Below, in pieces: positions 15,001 through 23,300 of a stretch of 51,797 nt of DNA (the stretch's first letter is position 1; each line of letters begins with the position of its first letter). A program made the position numbers and the translations under genes. The notes under the pieces were generated by a model, which ran no database searches, was not told where the DNA came from, and was given only the letters and a program-made list of their open reading frames with translations. The DNA is from an uncultured Oscillospiraceae bacterium. Lineage in GTDB: Bacteria; Bacillota; Clostridia; Oscillospirales; Oscillospiraceae. Where the stretch lies: positions 1 to 51,797 of the forward strand of contig CANQZJ010000010.1 in assembly GCA_947628315.1 (NCBI GenBank), read 5' to 3'.

Positions 15001-17175
15001 TCAATCATTGGACACAAGACGGGTGTAATACCCGTCCATGGCCATCAGCTCCTCATGGGTGCCCCGCTCCACCACCTTGCCGTGATCCAGGACGATGATC
15101 TCGTCGCAGTCCCGGATGGTGGAGAGCCGGTGGGCCACCACGATGCAGGTGACGCCCCGATCCTTGATGGACTTGACTACCTCATATTCCGTCTTGGCGT
15201 CCAGGGCGGACGTGGCCTCGTCCAGGATGATGATGGTGGGATCCTGGGCCAGGACACGGGCGATCTCCATGCGCTGGCGCTGGCCGCCGGAGAAGTCCCG
15301 GCCGCCCTCAACGAGCTTGTGGTTGTAGCCGCCCTCGCGCTTCACGATGTCGTTGTGGATGCCCGCGTCCCGGGCCGCCAGGATCATCTCAAAGTCCTCG
15401 ATGGACTTATCCCACATCTTGATGTTCTCGGCGATGGTGTCCTCGAAGAGGATGACGTCCTGATCCACCACCGCCAGCGACCCGGTGAACACGCTCCGGT
15501 CTATCTCTTTTATGGGTTTGCCGTCAAAGAGGATCTCCCCGCTCCAGGGTTGGTAAAGGCCGGAGATCAGCTTGGCCAGCGTGGATTTTCCGCAGCCGGA
15601 TTCGCCCACGAAGGCCACCCGGCTGCCGGGCTTCAGATCCAGGCTGAAGTCCTCGATGAGGGGCTCCGCCAGCCTGGAGTAGCCGAAGGTGACATGCTTC
15701 ATCTCCAGGGCGCCGGAGAGCTTGTCATAGCTCTCCAGATCCTCCCCCTCGGCCATGTTGCCGTCCTCGGGGTACTCCATCACGTCCTCCACCCGCTCCA
15801 TCTCCGTGCGCATCTCCTGGATGGTCTGCCCGGCGTCGATGAGCGTCATTGCCGGGTCGGTGAAGCTCATGAGAAAGCCCTGGAAGGCCATGACCATGCC
15901 GATGGTGAATTTGCCCTGCATGACGAACAGCACGCCCAGGAACAGGATGATCATTTCGCAGACGACGCTCACGATGGACGGGATAAGGCCCAGGTACGCA
16001 TCCGTCTTTGCATACCGCATCTGCTGCGTGTTGACGCTGGCCTGATAGCCGGCCCAGCGCTCAAAGTAGCCGTTCTCCGCGCCGGCGGCCTTGATGGTCT
16101 CGATCATCTCGATGGCCGCCATGGTGGAGGCGGTAAGCTTGCCGGAATCGCGCGTCTGCACACGGGTGATGTTCACCCGCTTTTGGGAGATGAACCGGCT
16201 CACCGCCAGGTCGATGACGACGGCGGCCAGGCCCACCAGGGTCAGGATCCAGGAGTAGCGCAGCATGACCACAAGGTAAAACACCATCATGACGGCGTCC
16301 AGCACCAGGGGCCCCAGGGTGTTCACCAGCTCCTGGGCGATGGAGGCATTGGTGGACTGCCGCTGCTGGATGTCGCCGGCCATGCGCTGGGAGAAAAACT
16401 CCATGGGCATGTGCAGCACCTTCCAAAGGAAGGTGGCCGCGCCCACCGAGGCCAGCTTTCCCGTGATGCGAAGGGACCATATCGCCTGTATCCACGCCAC
16501 GAGGAGCTGCAGCAGGCCCACACCCGCCAGCGCCAGAACGAAGGGCCACAGCCATTCCGGGTTCTGACCCGTCAGGAGCCGATCCATGAAGATACGGGAG
16601 AAGGTGGGGTTGATGAGGCCGAAAAGAGAGCTGATGAGCGTGGTCAGCATCACAAACACCAGCGCCGCTCCCGCCCCTTTGAGGCGCTTCTTGGCGTAGC
16701 CCGCCATGCTCTTGGGGCTGCCGCCGGGCTGGAAATCCTCCCCCGGCTCGAACATCAGGCACACGCCCGTGAAGGAGTCGTCGAAGGTCTCCATGCTCAC
16801 CGGGATGACGCCCTGGGCGGGGTCGTTCAGGATGGCCCTGTCGCCGCGAAACCCGTCCAGCACCACAAAGTGGTTGAAGTTCCAGTGGATGATGCAGGGG
16901 AACGTCCCGTCCTTCCGGAGATCCTCCGGCTCCAGGCGGTACGCCCTGGCCGTGAGGCCGTAGCTTCTGGCGGCCTTCAGCAGGTTCTTGGCGTTGGAGC
17001 CGTCCCGGCTCACGCCGCAGTCGGCCCGCACCTGTTCCAGGGGGATCCATTTGTTATAAAATGCCAGTACCATGGTGAGCGCCGCCGCGCCGCACTCCAG
17101 CGCCTCCATCTGCATGACTACCGGCACCTTCGCCACGCCCTTGGTAACGGGCTTTTTGATCTCCTGCTTTTTCAT
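15001..17175 (-). CDS. NHLM bacteriocin-type ABC transporter with C39 peptidase domain
   Basis: This 724-residue protein cleaves double-glycine leaders and exports the cargo. Residues 1-140 are a C39 cysteine peptidase with Cys28 in LECGAAALTM, His102 in NHFVV and Asp118 in NDPAQG. A six-helix membrane domain follows (about 165-440), then an ATPase with Walker A GESGCGKST near 520, signature FSGGQRQR and Walker B IIILDEATSALD. All peptidase and ATPase key residues are present, so it should be active. The start follows GAGGCGCC and lies 8 bases after the HlyD-like gene. Likely substrates are the 53- and 73-residue peptides with VAGG and VTGG motifs at the head of the operon. Confidence 0.92.
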   Translation of the reverse strand: MKKQEIKKPVTKGVAKVPVVMQMEALECGAAALTMVLAFYNKWIPLEQVRADCGVSRDGSNAKNLLKAARSYGLTARAYRLEPEDLRKDGTFPCIIHWNFNHFVVLDGFRGDRAILNDPAQGVIPVSMETFDDSFTGVCLMFEPGEDFQPGGSPKSMAGYAKKRLKGAGAALVFVMLTTLISSLFGLINPTFSRIFMDRLLTGQNPEWLWPFVLALAGVGLLQLLVAWIQAIWSLRITGKLASVGAATFLWKVLHMPMEFFSQRMAGDIQQRQSTNASIAQELVNTLGPLVLDAVMMVFYLVVMLRYSWILTLVGLAAVVIDLAVSRFISQKRVNITRVQTRDSGKLTASTMAAIEMIETIKAAGAENGYFERWAGYQASVNTQQMRYAKTDAYLGLIPSIVSVVCEMIILFLGVLFVMQGKFTIGMVMAFQGFLMSFTDPAMTLIDAGQTIQEMRTEMERVEDVMEYPEDGNMAEGEDLESYDKLSGALEMKHVTFGYSRLAEPLIEDFSLDLKPGSRVAFVGESGCGKSTLAKLISGLYQPWSGEILFDGKPIKEIDRSVFTGSLAVVDQDVILFEDTIAENIKMWDKSIEDFEMILAARDAGIHNDIVKREGGYNHKLVEGGRDFSGGQRQRMEIARVLAQDPTIIILDEATSALDAKTEYEVVKSIKDRGVTCIVVAHRLSTIRDCDEIIVLDHGKVVERGTHEELMAMDGYYTRLVSND

Positions 17176-17182
17176 AGGCGCC

Positions 17183-17659
17183 TCAATTCAGCAGGAACGA
17201 GATGGGCGATACGCTGTCCACCACGATCCGGGCCTCGTAAATGCCCTCGTCCAGAGCCGCGTCGAGTTCGGCCGGGTACACCCACTGGCCCACTTCCAGG
17301 CCGCCCACATGCAGGGCATAGGCGTCGAAGCTCTCGTCCACTGTCACAGGCCTGGCCGCCACACCGGCGAGGACATAGTCCTCCCCGCCGATGTGCACGG
17401 TCTGGCCGACACGGACAGCGTCCATGTCGGCCTCCGCGATATAACACACCGGCCAGGCCTCCGGCCCGGCCACCACCGCAGCCGTCACCGTGGTCTCCAG
17501 CCGGCCCAGCGCCGACCAGATGACGAGCCCCGCCAAAAGCGCGATCACCGCCGCCAGCACCAGCCACACGCCGGGGCTGGTCACCCGGATATAGTCGTTC
17601 ATCTGCTCCGGGCTCGACACCTTATCCAGCGTCTTCTGACGAAACAGTCCATTGTCCAT
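17183..17659 (-). CDS. Short HlyD-like protein of the NHLM export operon
   Basis: The 158-residue protein has a cytoplasmic start (MDNGLFRQKTLDKVSSPEQM), one membrane helix (about 30-52) and an extracytoplasmic beta-rich domain. The first 25 residues match NHLM secretion proteins (TIGR03794-like), but typical members have around 400 residues with a long coiled-coil hairpin. Here the hairpin is missing and only a lipoyl-like barrel seems left. That may suit a monoderm cell, where no outer membrane must be reached, or it may be a reduced partner. RBS GGAGGAG precedes the ATG. Confidence 0.75.
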   Translation of the reverse strand: MDNGLFRQKTLDKVSSPEQMNDYIRVTSPGVWLVLAAVIALLAGLVIWSALGRLETTVTAAVVAGPEAWPVCYIAEADMDAVRVGQTVHIGGEDYVLAGVAARPVTVDESFDAYALHVGGLEVGQWVYPAELDAALDEGIYEARIVVDSVSPISFLLN

Positions 17660-17724
17660 AGCCGCTCTCCTCCGCTCTGCTTTTCTCTTCCACCACGACG
17701 GCCCGGCCCCGCACGCCCGTCACG

Positions 17725-18021
17725 TCAGGCGATGGTCAGGATCTCCACAAAGCCGGTGACCTCGAAGATCTCCATGATGGTCTCGTTCACGTTCCGGATG
17801 ACCATGGAGCCCTGGCGGTTCATGACCTTCTGGGCGCTCAGGAGCACCCGCAGACCCGCGGAGGACAGATACTCCAGCTTCTCAAAGTCCAGCGTCAGCT
17901 CCGTGACGCCGCTCACGCTCTGCTTCAGCTCCGCCTCCAGCCTGGGCGCGGTGGTGGTGTCCAGCCGCCCCTCCTGGGCCAGATCCAGGTGAGTCCCGTT
18001 TTGGTTTTTCGTGATGGTCAT
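17725..18021 (-). CDS. STAS-domain protein, anti-sigma factor antagonist-like
   Basis: The 98-residue protein is a complete STAS domain like SpoIIAA/RsbV: a beta start (LDLAQEGRLDTTTAPRLEAE), a central strand LTLDFEKLEYLSSAGLRVLL holding the usual phosphorylatable Ser region, and a C-terminal helix. Such proteins bind an anti-sigma kinase and so control a sigma factor. No kinase or phosphatase gene lies in the window. Its place between leader peptides and transporter genes is unusual and suggests a link between peptide export and a partner-switching signal. RBS AAGGAGG precedes the ATG. Confidence 0.88.
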   Translation of the reverse strand: MTITKNQNGTHLDLAQEGRLDTTTAPRLEAELKQSVSGVTELTLDFEKLEYLSSAGLRVLLSAQKVMNRQGSMVIRNVNETIMEIFEVTGFVEILTIA

Positions 18022-18093
18022 GGCTGCTTCCTCCTTGTACTGTCCGTTACGCTGAGAAGGGAGAACACGGCGAGGATCAGCGCCGCGCCTTCT

Positions 18094-18138
18094 TTAGAGA
18101 TCCAGCTCCTGTTCGCTGATCTTCTTTTCCTCGTCCAT
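18094..18138 (-). CDS. 14-codon ORF, possible remnant of a leader peptide gene
   Basis: MDEEKKISEQELDL is preceded by AGGAGG and starts like the 73-residue peptide MDDEKKLTDEALE at the operon head. It stops before any Gly-Gly motif. A +1 shift near codon 12 would continue into a hydrophobic stretch (SKEGAALILAVFSLLSV) that ends at TGA overlapping the STAS start as ATGA. It may be a frameshifted small membrane or leader peptide gene, or noise. Confidence 0.35.
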   Translation of the reverse strand: MDEEKKISEQELDL

Positions 18139-18140
18139 GG

Positions 18141-18302
18141 TCAACGATCCTCCTGGTCGTTGTTCTTCCCCCAGTTCATTTCTTCCAGGGTCGGCTGGGC
18201 CGAAACGCTTATACCGCCGGCGACGTTATCCAGAACGTCGTCATCCAGGGCCTTGTCCTTCTGCTCAGGGGCTTTCAGGTTCTTCTTCTCTTCGCTTTTC
18301 AT
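18141..18302 (-). CDS. Double-glycine leader peptide, candidate exported precursor
   Basis: This 53-residue ORF has a leader with the motif LDDDVLDNVAGG (residues 19-30), the classical site cut by C39 peptidases. It is followed by a 23-residue core starting ISVSAQPTLEEMNW. GGAGG lies 7 bases before the ATG. The core has no Cys and few Ser/Thr, and no modification enzyme is encoded nearby, so an unmodified exported peptide is the simplest reading. The start, leader and linked C39 transporter are seen; the activity of the peptide (bacteriocin, signal or other) is unknown. Confidence 0.75.
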   Translation of the reverse strand: MKSEEKKNLKAPEQKDKALDDDVLDNVAGGISVSAQPTLEEMNWGKNNDQEDR

Positions 18303-18327
18303 GGTTGTTCCTCCTTATGATTGATCA

Positions 18328-18393
18328 TTATTTGAGCCGAACCGGTGCTTTGACCAGTCCAAGGCACTTCCTGTGATTTTTCTCCTCGTTCAC
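18328..18393 (-). CDS. 21-codon basic peptide ORF
   Basis: The ORF starts at a GTG overlapping the stop of the 73-residue peptide gene (GTGA) with GGAGG 7 bases upstream, and reads MNEEKNHRKCLGLVKAPVRLK. It has an acidic start like the leader peptides but no Gly-Gly. It could be a real small peptide or a decayed precursor. Context and RBS are the only support. Confidence 0.4.
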   Translation of the reverse strand: MNEEKNHRKCLGLVKAPVRLK

Positions 18394-18611
18394 GGCTGTT
18401 CCTCCGCCAGCGTCACTTCTTCGAGCCGGAACCAGCGCCTGCATTTGGGGCACTGCACCCGCTCCGCGTCGATGGCGATCAATGCCCCGCAGGCAGGGCA
18501 CCCGCGCCGGAGCCCGTCCGCCGGGTCATAGCCCGGTTTTGAGAACCCCAGGAGCTCGCCCCCGGTGACGCCCTCCAGGGCCTCGTCGGTCAGCTTCTTC
18601 TCGTCGTCCAT
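18390..18611 (-). CDS. Double-glycine leader fused to a zinc-ribbon-like peptide
   Basis: The 73-residue product starts with a double-glycine leader (MDDEKKLTDEALEGVTGG, residues 1-18). The mature part contains two CxxC pairs, CPAC at about 38-41 and CPKC at about 54-57, like a small zinc ribbon, with an acidic C-terminus. It is the first gene after the operon promoter and has a perfect GGAGGTG site. Cleavage after Gly-Gly by the C39 transporter would release a 55-residue metal-binding peptide. The alternative is that the leader-like start is a docking signal and the protein stays inside. Confidence 0.7.
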   Translation of the reverse strand: MDDEKKLTDEALEGVTGGELLGFSKPGYDPADGLRRGCPACGALIAIDAERVQCPKCRRWFRLEEVTLAEEQP

Positions 18612-18644
18612 GGTATCACCTCCTTATGATAATCCACCGTCTAC

Positions 18645-18673
18645 AGTATCCAAAAATTTGGCCCGGTTGTCAA
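18645..18673 (-). promoter_or_regulatory. Promoter of the NHLM peptide-export operon
   Basis: On the minus strand TTGACA (18668-18673), a 17-base spacer and GATACT (18645-18650) precede the zinc-ribbon peptide gene by about 33 bases. A 9-base inverted pair, CCGGATCGC near 18692 and GCGATCCGG near 18744, lies between this and the divergent reductase promoter. Confidence 0.7.
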
Positions 18674-18763
18674 CTCTTCTGACCCGAATCAGCCGGATCG
18701 CGACCCGAATGACTTGGTGAGGCGCATTTCGGGGCGCATTTCCGGCGATCCGGGACAGGGTGA

Positions 18764-18792
18764 TTGACAAATTTCCCGCGCTGTACTACCTT
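18764..18792 (+). promoter_or_regulatory. Promoter of the flavodoxin-fold reductase gene
   Basis: TTGACA (18764-18769), 17 bases, and TACCTT (18787-18792) lie just ahead of the RBS GGGAGG. The transcript leader would be only about 15-20 bases. Confidence 0.6.
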
Positions 18793-18814
18793 CTACTTGA
18801 AGGGAGGAATGGCC

Positions 18815-19375
18815 ATGAACGCGCTGTTTGTAAACGCCTGCGTGCGGGATGGCTCCAGGACGAAGCGCCTGTGCGACGCGTATATGCGAAAATACTGGCT
18901 GGGGCGGGGTGTGGACGCGCAGGAGCTGGAGATCTGCAAAGAGCCGCTGGTCCCCCTTGACGAAGAGGGGCTTTTCCGGAGGGATAACGACATCGCCTCC
19001 GGCGCGCTTTCGGGGGAGGACTACCGGCTCGCCAGGGGATTTGCCAAAGCCGATGAGATCCTGATCGGCGCGCCCTATTGGGACTGCTCCTTCCCCGCTG
19101 TTCTGAAGGTCTATCTGGAGCGGGTCTGCGTCAACGGGATCGCCTTCCGCTACGGGGAGGACGGGCGGCCCGTAAAGCTGTGCGCCGCAAAAAGGCTCGT
19201 GTACATCACCACCGCCGGGGGGTATCTGCCGGCGGAGAACTCGCTGGAGCTCTATTTAAGGGAACTTTGCGGCCTTTTTTGCATCCCGGAGCTGCGGTTT
19301 ATCAAGGCGGAGGGGCTGGACATCCGGGGGAACGACCCGGATGAACTCCTGCGGGAGGCGATCGAGGGCATATAA
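18815..19375 (+). CDS. Flavodoxin-fold NAD(P)H oxidoreductase
   Basis: The 186-residue protein matches the Flavodoxin_2/NADPH-dependent FMN reductase fold: an N-terminal strand and phosphate loop (LFVNACVRDGSRTKRL), the segment IGAPYWDCSFPAVLKVYLER that contacts flavin, and a C-terminal TTAGG element. Members reduce quinones, azo compounds or flavins with NAD(P)H in the cytosol; the substrate here is unknown. The ATG at 18815 is chosen over one two codons earlier because GGGAGG is then properly spaced. It stands alone between a divergent peptide operon and a terminator. Confidence 0.8.
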   Translation: MNALFVNACVRDGSRTKRLCDAYMRKYWLGRGVDAQELEICKEPLVPLDEEGLFRRDNDIASGALSGEDYRLARGFAKADEILIGAPYWDCSFPAVLKVYLERVCVNGIAFRYGEDGRPVKLCAAKRLVYITTAGGYLPAENSLELYLRELCGLFCIPELRFIKAEGLDIRGNDPDELLREAIEGI

Positions 19376-19405
19376 GATCACGTTTCAAAACGGAGTGTAC
19401 ACGAC

Positions 19406-19440
19406 AAAAACCGGCGCCCGTCACTGGGCGCCGGTTTTTT
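19406..19440. terminator. Bidirectional terminator between the reductase and an ABC exporter
   Basis: AAAAACCGGCGCCC / GGGCGCCGGTTTTTT forms a strong stem with loop GTCACT. A and T tracts on both sides allow it to serve both converging genes. Confidence 0.92.
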
Positions 19441-19455
19441 AGATGATATTACAGG

Positions 19456-21375
19456 TCAATATACCGTTTTTTTGTCGGGGAACTCCGCCGCCCGCAGGGC
19501 CTGCTGCTGGGCCTCGAACTGGATGGTGTAGAGCTGGTAGTACCGGCCCTTCTTCTGGAGCAGCTCCTGGTGGGTGCCCTGCTCCAGGATGACCCCGTGG
19601 GACAGCACGATGATGTTGTCCGCGTGCTGGATGGTGCTGAGCCGGTGAGCCACGATGAGCATGGTGCCGATGTTCTTCATCTTCTCCAGGGAGTCCTGGA
19701 TGAGCAGTTCGGTCTCGGTGTCGATGTTGGCGGTGGCCTCGTCCAGGATCATCACGGCGGGCTTGTGGAGGATGGTGCGGGCGAAACTCAAAAGCTGCCG
19801 CTGGCCGGCGGAGAAGTTGTTGCCCCGCTCCCGAACCACCTCGTCCAGGCCGTCGTCCAGCCTGTTGATGAAGTGGTCGGCGTTGACGTACCGGCACGCC
19901 GCCATGATCTCCTCATCGGTGAAGGACTCCTCCCGGAGGACGATGTTGGAGCGGATGGTGCCGGAGAACAGGAACACGTCCTGGAGCATCTGGCCGAAGT
20001 GCCGGCGGAGGGACGAAATTTTGATGTGCCTGATGTCGACGCCGTCGATGAGGATCTGGCCCTTCTGGATGTCGTAGTTGCGGCAGATCAGGGACAGGAT
20101 GGTGGTCTTGCCGGAGCCGGTGGCGCCCACAAAGGCCACGGTCTGTTTGGGGTCGATGTGGAAGGACACGTCTTTCAGCACCCACTCGCCGGGGATGTAG
20201 GAGAACCACACGTGCCTGAACTCGATCTCGCCCCGGATCCCGTCCAGCTCGATGGCGTCGGGCTCGTCCACCAGCTCGGGGGCCATGTCCAGCACGGAGA
20301 AGATCTTCTCAGCCGAGGCGAAGGCCGACTGGAGCATATTGAACTGCTCGGCCAGGGTCTGGATGGGGTTGAAGAACTTGTTGATATACAGGTAGAAGGT
20401 AACCAGGGTGCCGCTGGTGACAGTCTGGCCCAGGAAGGAAATATCCTTGATGTATCCCCGGCCCCCCAGGTACAGCAGGCACAGCACCGAGGAGATGTAG
20501 AGCATATACACCATGGGCCGGAAGATGCCGAACACGAAGATCTGCTGCTGCTTGGCCTTTTTCAGGGTGGCGCTCCGGGCCAGGAAATCGTCCATCTTCT
20601 CCTGCTCCCGGTTGAACACCTGGGTGATCTTGATGCCGGACAGGTTCTCGGACAGGTAGGTGTTGATGTCGGTGGTGGCGTCCTTCACCCGGCGGTAGAC
20701 CCGGCGGCTGAACTTGCGGAAAATGACGGTGAACAGCACCAGGAACGGGATGAAGCACAGCACCATCAGGGTGAGCATGTAGTTCAGCATCAGCATGGCC
20801 ACCAGCACGCCCACGATGAGGAATACGTTTTTCACCATGGTGACCAGGATGTTGGTGAACATCATGGAGATGGCGTTGGTGTCGTTGCAGACACGGGTGA
20901 CCAGCTTGCCCACGGGGATCTGGTTCAGCTGGTTGTGGGACAGACTCTCGATGTGGGTGAACACGTCCTGCCGCAGCTGGGACAAAATCTTCTGGCCGGT
21001 CTTTTGCAGGATGATGGACTGGAAGTAGGTGCAGACCATGGACACGATGAGGATGCCGGCGTACAGCGCCACCCGGCCGTACAGGGCGGACAGGGGGAAG
21101 TCGTCCTTTACCAGCTCCTCGATGTCGCCGATGAGCAGGGGGGACACGATGTCGTAGGCGATGGAGGCCAGCATGATGACCAGCACCAGCAGGAACTCTT
21201 TCCAGTAGGGCCTGGCGTACACGATCATGCGGCGCATGATCTCGCCGTCGGGCACGTTGCGGTCGAAGCCGACGGCCTCTTTTTTGTTCTTCATGGTGGC
21301 GTAGGCCACGATGAACAGCACGGTGAACACGCCGATGATGGCCCCGACGATGAGGATGGGCAGGTACTCACGCAT
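19456..21375 (-). CDS. ABC exporter subunit with canonical ATPase site (pair 1)
   Basis: The 639-residue half-exporter has six membrane helices and an ATPase with Walker A GATGSGKTT, signature NFSAGQRQL, Walker B VMILDEATANID with the catalytic Glu, and switch His in AHRLSTI. An extra N-terminal helix (MREYLPILIVGAIIGVFTV) precedes the usual core. It overlaps the upstream half-exporter gene by 8 bases; that partner has Asp in place of the catalytic Glu, so the two should form an asymmetric heterodimer of the BmrCD/TM287-288 type. Such pumps export drugs or peptides; the substrate is unknown. Confidence 0.88.
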   Translation of the reverse strand: MREYLPILIVGAIIGVFTVLFIVAYATMKNKKEAVGFDRNVPDGEIMRRMIVYARPYWKEFLLVLVIMLASIAYDIVSPLLIGDIEELVKDDFPLSALYGRVALYAGILIVSMVCTYFQSIILQKTGQKILSQLRQDVFTHIESLSHNQLNQIPVGKLVTRVCNDTNAISMMFTNILVTMVKNVFLIVGVLVAMLMLNYMLTLMVLCFIPFLVLFTVIFRKFSRRVYRRVKDATTDINTYLSENLSGIKITQVFNREQEKMDDFLARSATLKKAKQQQIFVFGIFRPMVYMLYISSVLCLLYLGGRGYIKDISFLGQTVTSGTLVTFYLYINKFFNPIQTLAEQFNMLQSAFASAEKIFSVLDMAPELVDEPDAIELDGIRGEIEFRHVWFSYIPGEWVLKDVSFHIDPKQTVAFVGATGSGKTTILSLICRNYDIQKGQILIDGVDIRHIKISSLRRHFGQMLQDVFLFSGTIRSNIVLREESFTDEEIMAACRYVNADHFINRLDDGLDEVVRERGNNFSAGQRQLLSFARTILHKPAVMILDEATANIDTETELLIQDSLEKMKNIGTMLIVAHRLSTIQHADNIIVLSHGVILEQGTHQELLQKKGRYYQLYTIQFEAQQQALRAAEFPDKKTVY

Positions 21376-23149
21376 TGTGCTCGCCCCCTTCCTCCTCCAG
21401 CCGTTGGAGGTCTACCATGCGGCGGTAGTCCTCGCAGTGGGCGTACAGGTCGGCATGGGAGCCGACGGCCACCAGCTCGCCGTCGTCCAGGAAGATGATC
21501 TTGTCCATGCCCTCGATGGTGGACACCCGATGGGCGATCAGAATGGTGGTCTTCCCCGCCCGGGTCTTTTTCAGATTTTCCAGGATGGTCTTCTCGGTGC
21601 CGGTGTCCACGGCGGAGACGGAGTCGTCCAGGATCAGGATGGGGGCGTCCTTCATCAGCGCCCGGGCGATGGAGATGCGCTGCTTCTGGCCGCCGGACAC
21701 GGTGACGCCCCGCTCGCCCAGCACCGTCTCGTAGCCCTTCTCAAAGCCCCGGACGTCGCCGTCCACGTCGGACAGGACGGCGGCCTCGGTCACCTTGTCC
21801 ATGTCCGGATCCGCCATGCCGAAGGCGATGTTGTGGGTGATGGTGTCGCTGAACAGGAAGTTGTCCTGGGGCACGTAGGCGCAGGCCGCACGCACGTCCC
21901 GGATGGACACGTCGTTCACGTCGTGGCCATCCACAAAGATGGCGCCGTCGGGCACGTTGAAGGTGCGCAAAATCAAATCGACGAGGGTGGTCTTTCCGGC
22001 GCCGGTCTTGCCGACGAGCCCCACGTTCTCCCCGGCCTTGATGGTGAAAGACACGTTATGCAGCGCGTCGTACTCGCCGCCGGGGTAACGGAACGTCATA
22101 TTCCGGAACTCGATGTCGCCCCTGACGTGATCGAGGCGCTCCACGCCGGGCCGGTCGGTCACGTCCTGCTCCGCGTCCAGCAGCTCGCTGATGCGCTTGA
22201 GGGATGCCTTGCCCCGGCTGGACATGTCGATGAGCTCGGAGATGGCCATGATGGGCCACACCACGGACTCAAAATAGCTGATGTACTCGATGAGCTGGCC
22301 GGCGTTGAACGTGCCCCGATAGACCAGCCAGCCGCCGTAGCCCAGCACGATGCACACCACCGACTCCACGAACAGGGTCACCAGGATGCGCAGCAGCACC
22401 GAGGCGCGGGTGAAGTCCACGTTGGTGACCTCGTTCCGGCGGTTCAGCTTCTGGAAGGCCATCAACTCCTTGCCCTCCTTGACGAAGGCCTTGATGACGG
22501 CGATGCCGGAGAAGCTCTCCTGAGAGAAGTCGGACAGGGCGGAGAAAGCCGCCTGCCGGGCGTCCCACTTGGCGGTCATGTACTTGCCGATGACGGTGCT
22601 GGCCGCCAGCAGCAGCACCATGGGGATCAGCGACAGCAGGGTCAAAAACGGGTTCATCGCGGCCATCCGGGCGATGGACATCCCGCCCAGCAGCAGCGCG
22701 TCGAAGAACATGAGAAAACCCGAGCCGTAGCAGTCCTGCACCGTCTCCAGGTCGTTGGTGAACAGGCTCATCAGGTCGCCCACCTTGTTCACCTGGTAGA
22801 ACTGCCGGGACAGGTCTTTGGCGTGGTCGAACATCTCGTCGCGGATGTCGGCCTCCACCTTGATGGCGGAGCCGAAGATGCAGATACGCCACAGGAAGCG
22901 CCCCGCCACGATGGCCAGGATCACCCACACCAGCGGCATGCAGATGTGTTCCAGCAGGAAGTCCATGTCGAAGGCGTATTGGACGCCGTCCACCACCACG
23001 CTGCCATTGTTCATGCCGTTGATGGTCATCCGGTACAGGCTGGGGATGATGAGCTGCATATAGTCCACCATGGCCAGGGCCAGCAGGCCGAACACCAGCC
23101 ACACGCCGTATTTCAGGTAGTACCGGTTGATATGCTTGCCGAATATCAT
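21368..23149 (-). CDS. ABC exporter subunit with degenerate ATPase site (pair 1)
   Basis: The 593-residue half-exporter has Walker A GKTGAGKTT, signature VSGGQKQR and Walker B ILILDDSVSAVD, where Asp replaces the catalytic Glu. This is typical of the degenerate partner in heterodimeric exporters. The ATG at 23149 (MIFGKHINRYY) is chosen because GGAGAATC precedes it and because the promoter -10 at 23189-23194 would place the transcript start at about the upstream GTG reading (23182), ruling that out. It leads the operon of pair 1. Confidence 0.88.
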   Translation of the reverse strand: MIFGKHINRYYLKYGVWLVFGLLALAMVDYMQLIIPSLYRMTINGMNNGSVVVDGVQYAFDMDFLLEHICMPLVWVILAIVAGRFLWRICIFGSAIKVEADIRDEMFDHAKDLSRQFYQVNKVGDLMSLFTNDLETVQDCYGSGFLMFFDALLLGGMSIARMAAMNPFLTLLSLIPMVLLLAASTVIGKYMTAKWDARQAAFSALSDFSQESFSGIAVIKAFVKEGKELMAFQKLNRRNEVTNVDFTRASVLLRILVTLFVESVVCIVLGYGGWLVYRGTFNAGQLIEYISYFESVVWPIMAISELIDMSSRGKASLKRISELLDAEQDVTDRPGVERLDHVRGDIEFRNMTFRYPGGEYDALHNVSFTIKAGENVGLVGKTGAGKTTLVDLILRTFNVPDGAIFVDGHDVNDVSIRDVRAACAYVPQDNFLFSDTITHNIAFGMADPDMDKVTEAAVLSDVDGDVRGFEKGYETVLGERGVTVSGGQKQRISIARALMKDAPILILDDSVSAVDTGTEKTILENLKKTRAGKTTILIAHRVSTIEGMDKIIFLDDGELVAVGSHADLYAHCEDYRRMVDLQRLEEEGGEHNA

Positions 23150-23188
23150 TGCCGACGATTCTCCTTTGTTCTGTGCTCGCAAACGGGG

Positions 23189-23217
23189 ATTATACCATAC
23201 ATATGACCCATATACAA
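23189..23217 (-). promoter_or_regulatory. Promoter of ABC exporter pair 1
   Basis: TTGTAT (23212-23217), 17 bases and TATAAT (23189-23194) on the minus strand. It lies between the terminator of pair 2 and the start of pair 1. Confidence 0.75.
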
Positions 23218-23246
23218 CCCCCGAAAAGGCGGTTTTTGCGTGAAAA

Positions 23247-23284
23247 AACCGCCGGCCCTCTCAAAAAACGGCGGGCCGGCGGTT
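23247..23284 (-). terminator. Terminator of ABC exporter pair 2
   Basis: AACCGCCGGCCC and GGGCCGGCGGTT form a 12-bp stem, followed on the minus strand by a run of Ts at 23241-23248. It separates the two exporter pairs into different transcripts. Confidence 0.85.
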
Positions 23285-23300
23285 TCGTCAAATGTTTTCT

